The translations under genes and the position numbers were made by a program. A model generated the notes under the pieces. That model was given only the letters and a program-made list of their open reading frames with translations. It was not told where the DNA came from and did not search any database. Of a DNA stretch of 64,000 nucleotides, positions 63,151-64,000 are shown one piece after another (the stretch's first letter is position 1; each line of letters begins with the position of its first letter). Source of the stretch: Solemya velum gill symbiont (GTDB taxonomy: Bacteria; Pseudomonadota; Gammaproteobacteria; Chromatiales; Chromatiaceae); NCBI RefSeq assembly GCF_000787395.1, contig NZ_JRAA01000001.1, positions 310,001 to 374,000 on the forward strand, given 5' to 3'.

Positions 63151-64000
63151 ATGCAGGACATCAATCCAATTACCAATTCCATCAACGATATCAAGACGCG
63201 ACTCGTATCGCTCAGGGGGTATCTTTGACTATGATGGCAAACGTGAAAAACTCGATGAAGTCATGCGGGAACTCGAAGACCCGGATGTCTGGAACGACCC
63301 GGAGCATGCGCAAGCGCTAGGTAAGGAGCGAGCACTGCTTGAGGGCGTAGTAGAAAATATTGATTCGATTGATGCGATCATCGCAGATGCCGGTGACCTG
63401 CTGGAAATGGCAGTAGAGGAGGGTGATGAGGAGACTGTCGATGTGATCGCCTCTGATGTCGAGACTTGCGACAAAAAAGTTGCCGATCTCGAATTCCAGC
63501 GTATGTTCTCTGGTGAAATGGATGCCAATAACGCTTTCCTTGATATACAGGCGGGTTCCGGTGGCACCGAGGCGCAGGACTGGGCCGAGATGTTGCTGCG
63601 TATGTATCTGCGTTGGGCTGAATCGCACGGATTCAAGACGGAATTGATGGAAGCGAGTGCCGGCGATGTTGCAGGCATAAAGTCGGCAACCGTAAAAGTT
63701 GACGGCCCCTATGCTTTTGGCTGGCTGCGAACCGAGATTGGTGTACACCGCCTGGTACGCAAGTCACCATTTGATTCAGGCAACCGTCGCCACACATCCT
63801 TCTCATCAGTATTTGTCTCTCCCGAGATCGATGATTCATTCGAGGTGGAGATTGACCCAAGTGACCTGCGCATCGATGTCTACAGGGCTTCCGGCGCTGG
63901 TGGACAACATGTAAACAAGACAGAATCGGCTGTGCGTATCACGCATAATCCCTCTGGCGTAGTCGTTCAGTGTCAGAATGGACGGTCGCAGCATCAGAAC
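63151..64000 (+). CDS. prfB: Peptide chain release factor 2, 5' part, with programmed +1 frameshift
   Basis: Starts at ATG 63151; reads 25 codons (M-Q-D-I-N to R-G-Y-L) to an in-frame TGA at 63226-63228, and continues in the +1 frame from 63227 as [13 protein letters not shown]. The RF2 N-terminal coil, the SPF anticodon-type motif and the peptidyl hydrolase GGQ in [16 protein letters not shown] are all seen before the window edge. It terminates translation at UGA and UAA. The rest lies outside. The normal RF2 is about 365 residues. Confidence 0.96.
63214..63229 (+). promoter_or_regulatory. prfB programmed +1 frameshift site
   Basis: AGGGGG (Shine-Dalgarno-like stimulator), three bases TAT, then the slippery CTT TGA C. 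This is the classic RF2 autoregulation signal: low RF2 lets ribosomes slip +1 at the CUU codon. Codon 26 is the stop, the same place as in E. coli. Confidence 0.97.

Noticed and set aside
63229-63678. 149-codon minus-strand frame over prfB
   Set aside because: Ser-rich shadow of the RF2 coding sequence, which continues in the +1 frame with a GGQ motif.

Overview
The window reads as chromosome of a gammaproteobacterium with a respiratory, probably denitrifying and sulfur-oxidiser-like lifestyle. This is inferred from gene content and from gammaproteobacterial gene orders (yoaA-tsaB, holC-pepA divergent from lptFG, msrA/msrB, queA-prfB). No taxonomic marker such as rRNA is present, so a finer placement is not supported.

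Layout. 1-3.6 kb: the 3' end of a hydroxylamine-oxidoreductase-like multiheme cytochrome, a NapC/NirT-type tetraheme partner, an intact IS30-family element, a decayed response-regulator fragment and an FNR-type regulator with a symmetric operator upstream. 3.6-11.8 kb is an accessory stretch: a decayed P4-type integrase, a cold-shock gene, small proteins, a three-gene set that looks like polar-lipid head-group synthesis (aminotransferase, LicC/PntC-like nucleotidyltransferase, CDP-alcohol phosphatidyltransferase), a frameshifted Tat-exported aldo/keto reductase and an IS3-type transposase scar. 11.8-19.1 kb (minus) is a ten-gene Mrp/Mbh-like cation/proton antiporter operon. 19.3-27.4 kb: adk, an orphan NarL-type regulator, paired NarL-like sites and the periplasmic nitrate reductase operon napFDAGHBC. 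27.5-36.8 kb: two unrecognised genes, a triheme-cytochrome b fusion, a SulP transporter, a 2OG-Fe(II) oxygenase, a degenerate receiver, an SQR-like flavoprotein, arfB and two transporters. 36.9-45 kb: housekeeping genes (yoaA, tsaB, holC, pepA, lptFG). 45-51.6 kb: a co-directional run with an HhH protein, sixA, a combined SpoIIE-phosphatase/anti-sigma-type kinase, a STAS protein and an Mla-type lipid ABC transporter (mlaE, mlaF, mlaD-like, lipoprotein). 51.7-64 kb: periplasmic methionine sulfoxide reductases, an RND efflux pair, ada, a hemolysin III-like protein, a monoheme cytochrome, tRNA-Leu(CAA), queA and the start of prfB with its programmed +1 frameshift.

How it fits together. FNR-like and NarL-like regulators lie close to two reductive nitrogen modules (HAO-like/NapC-like and Nap), and the triheme-cytochrome b fusion would also exchange electrons with quinone. 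The most unusual assembly is the Mla transporter operon preceded by a partner-switching module, which suggests phosphorylation control of outer-membrane lipid transport. Two genes (aldo/keto reductase, msrA) are broken by single-base changes in homopolymers, so sequence errors must be considered.
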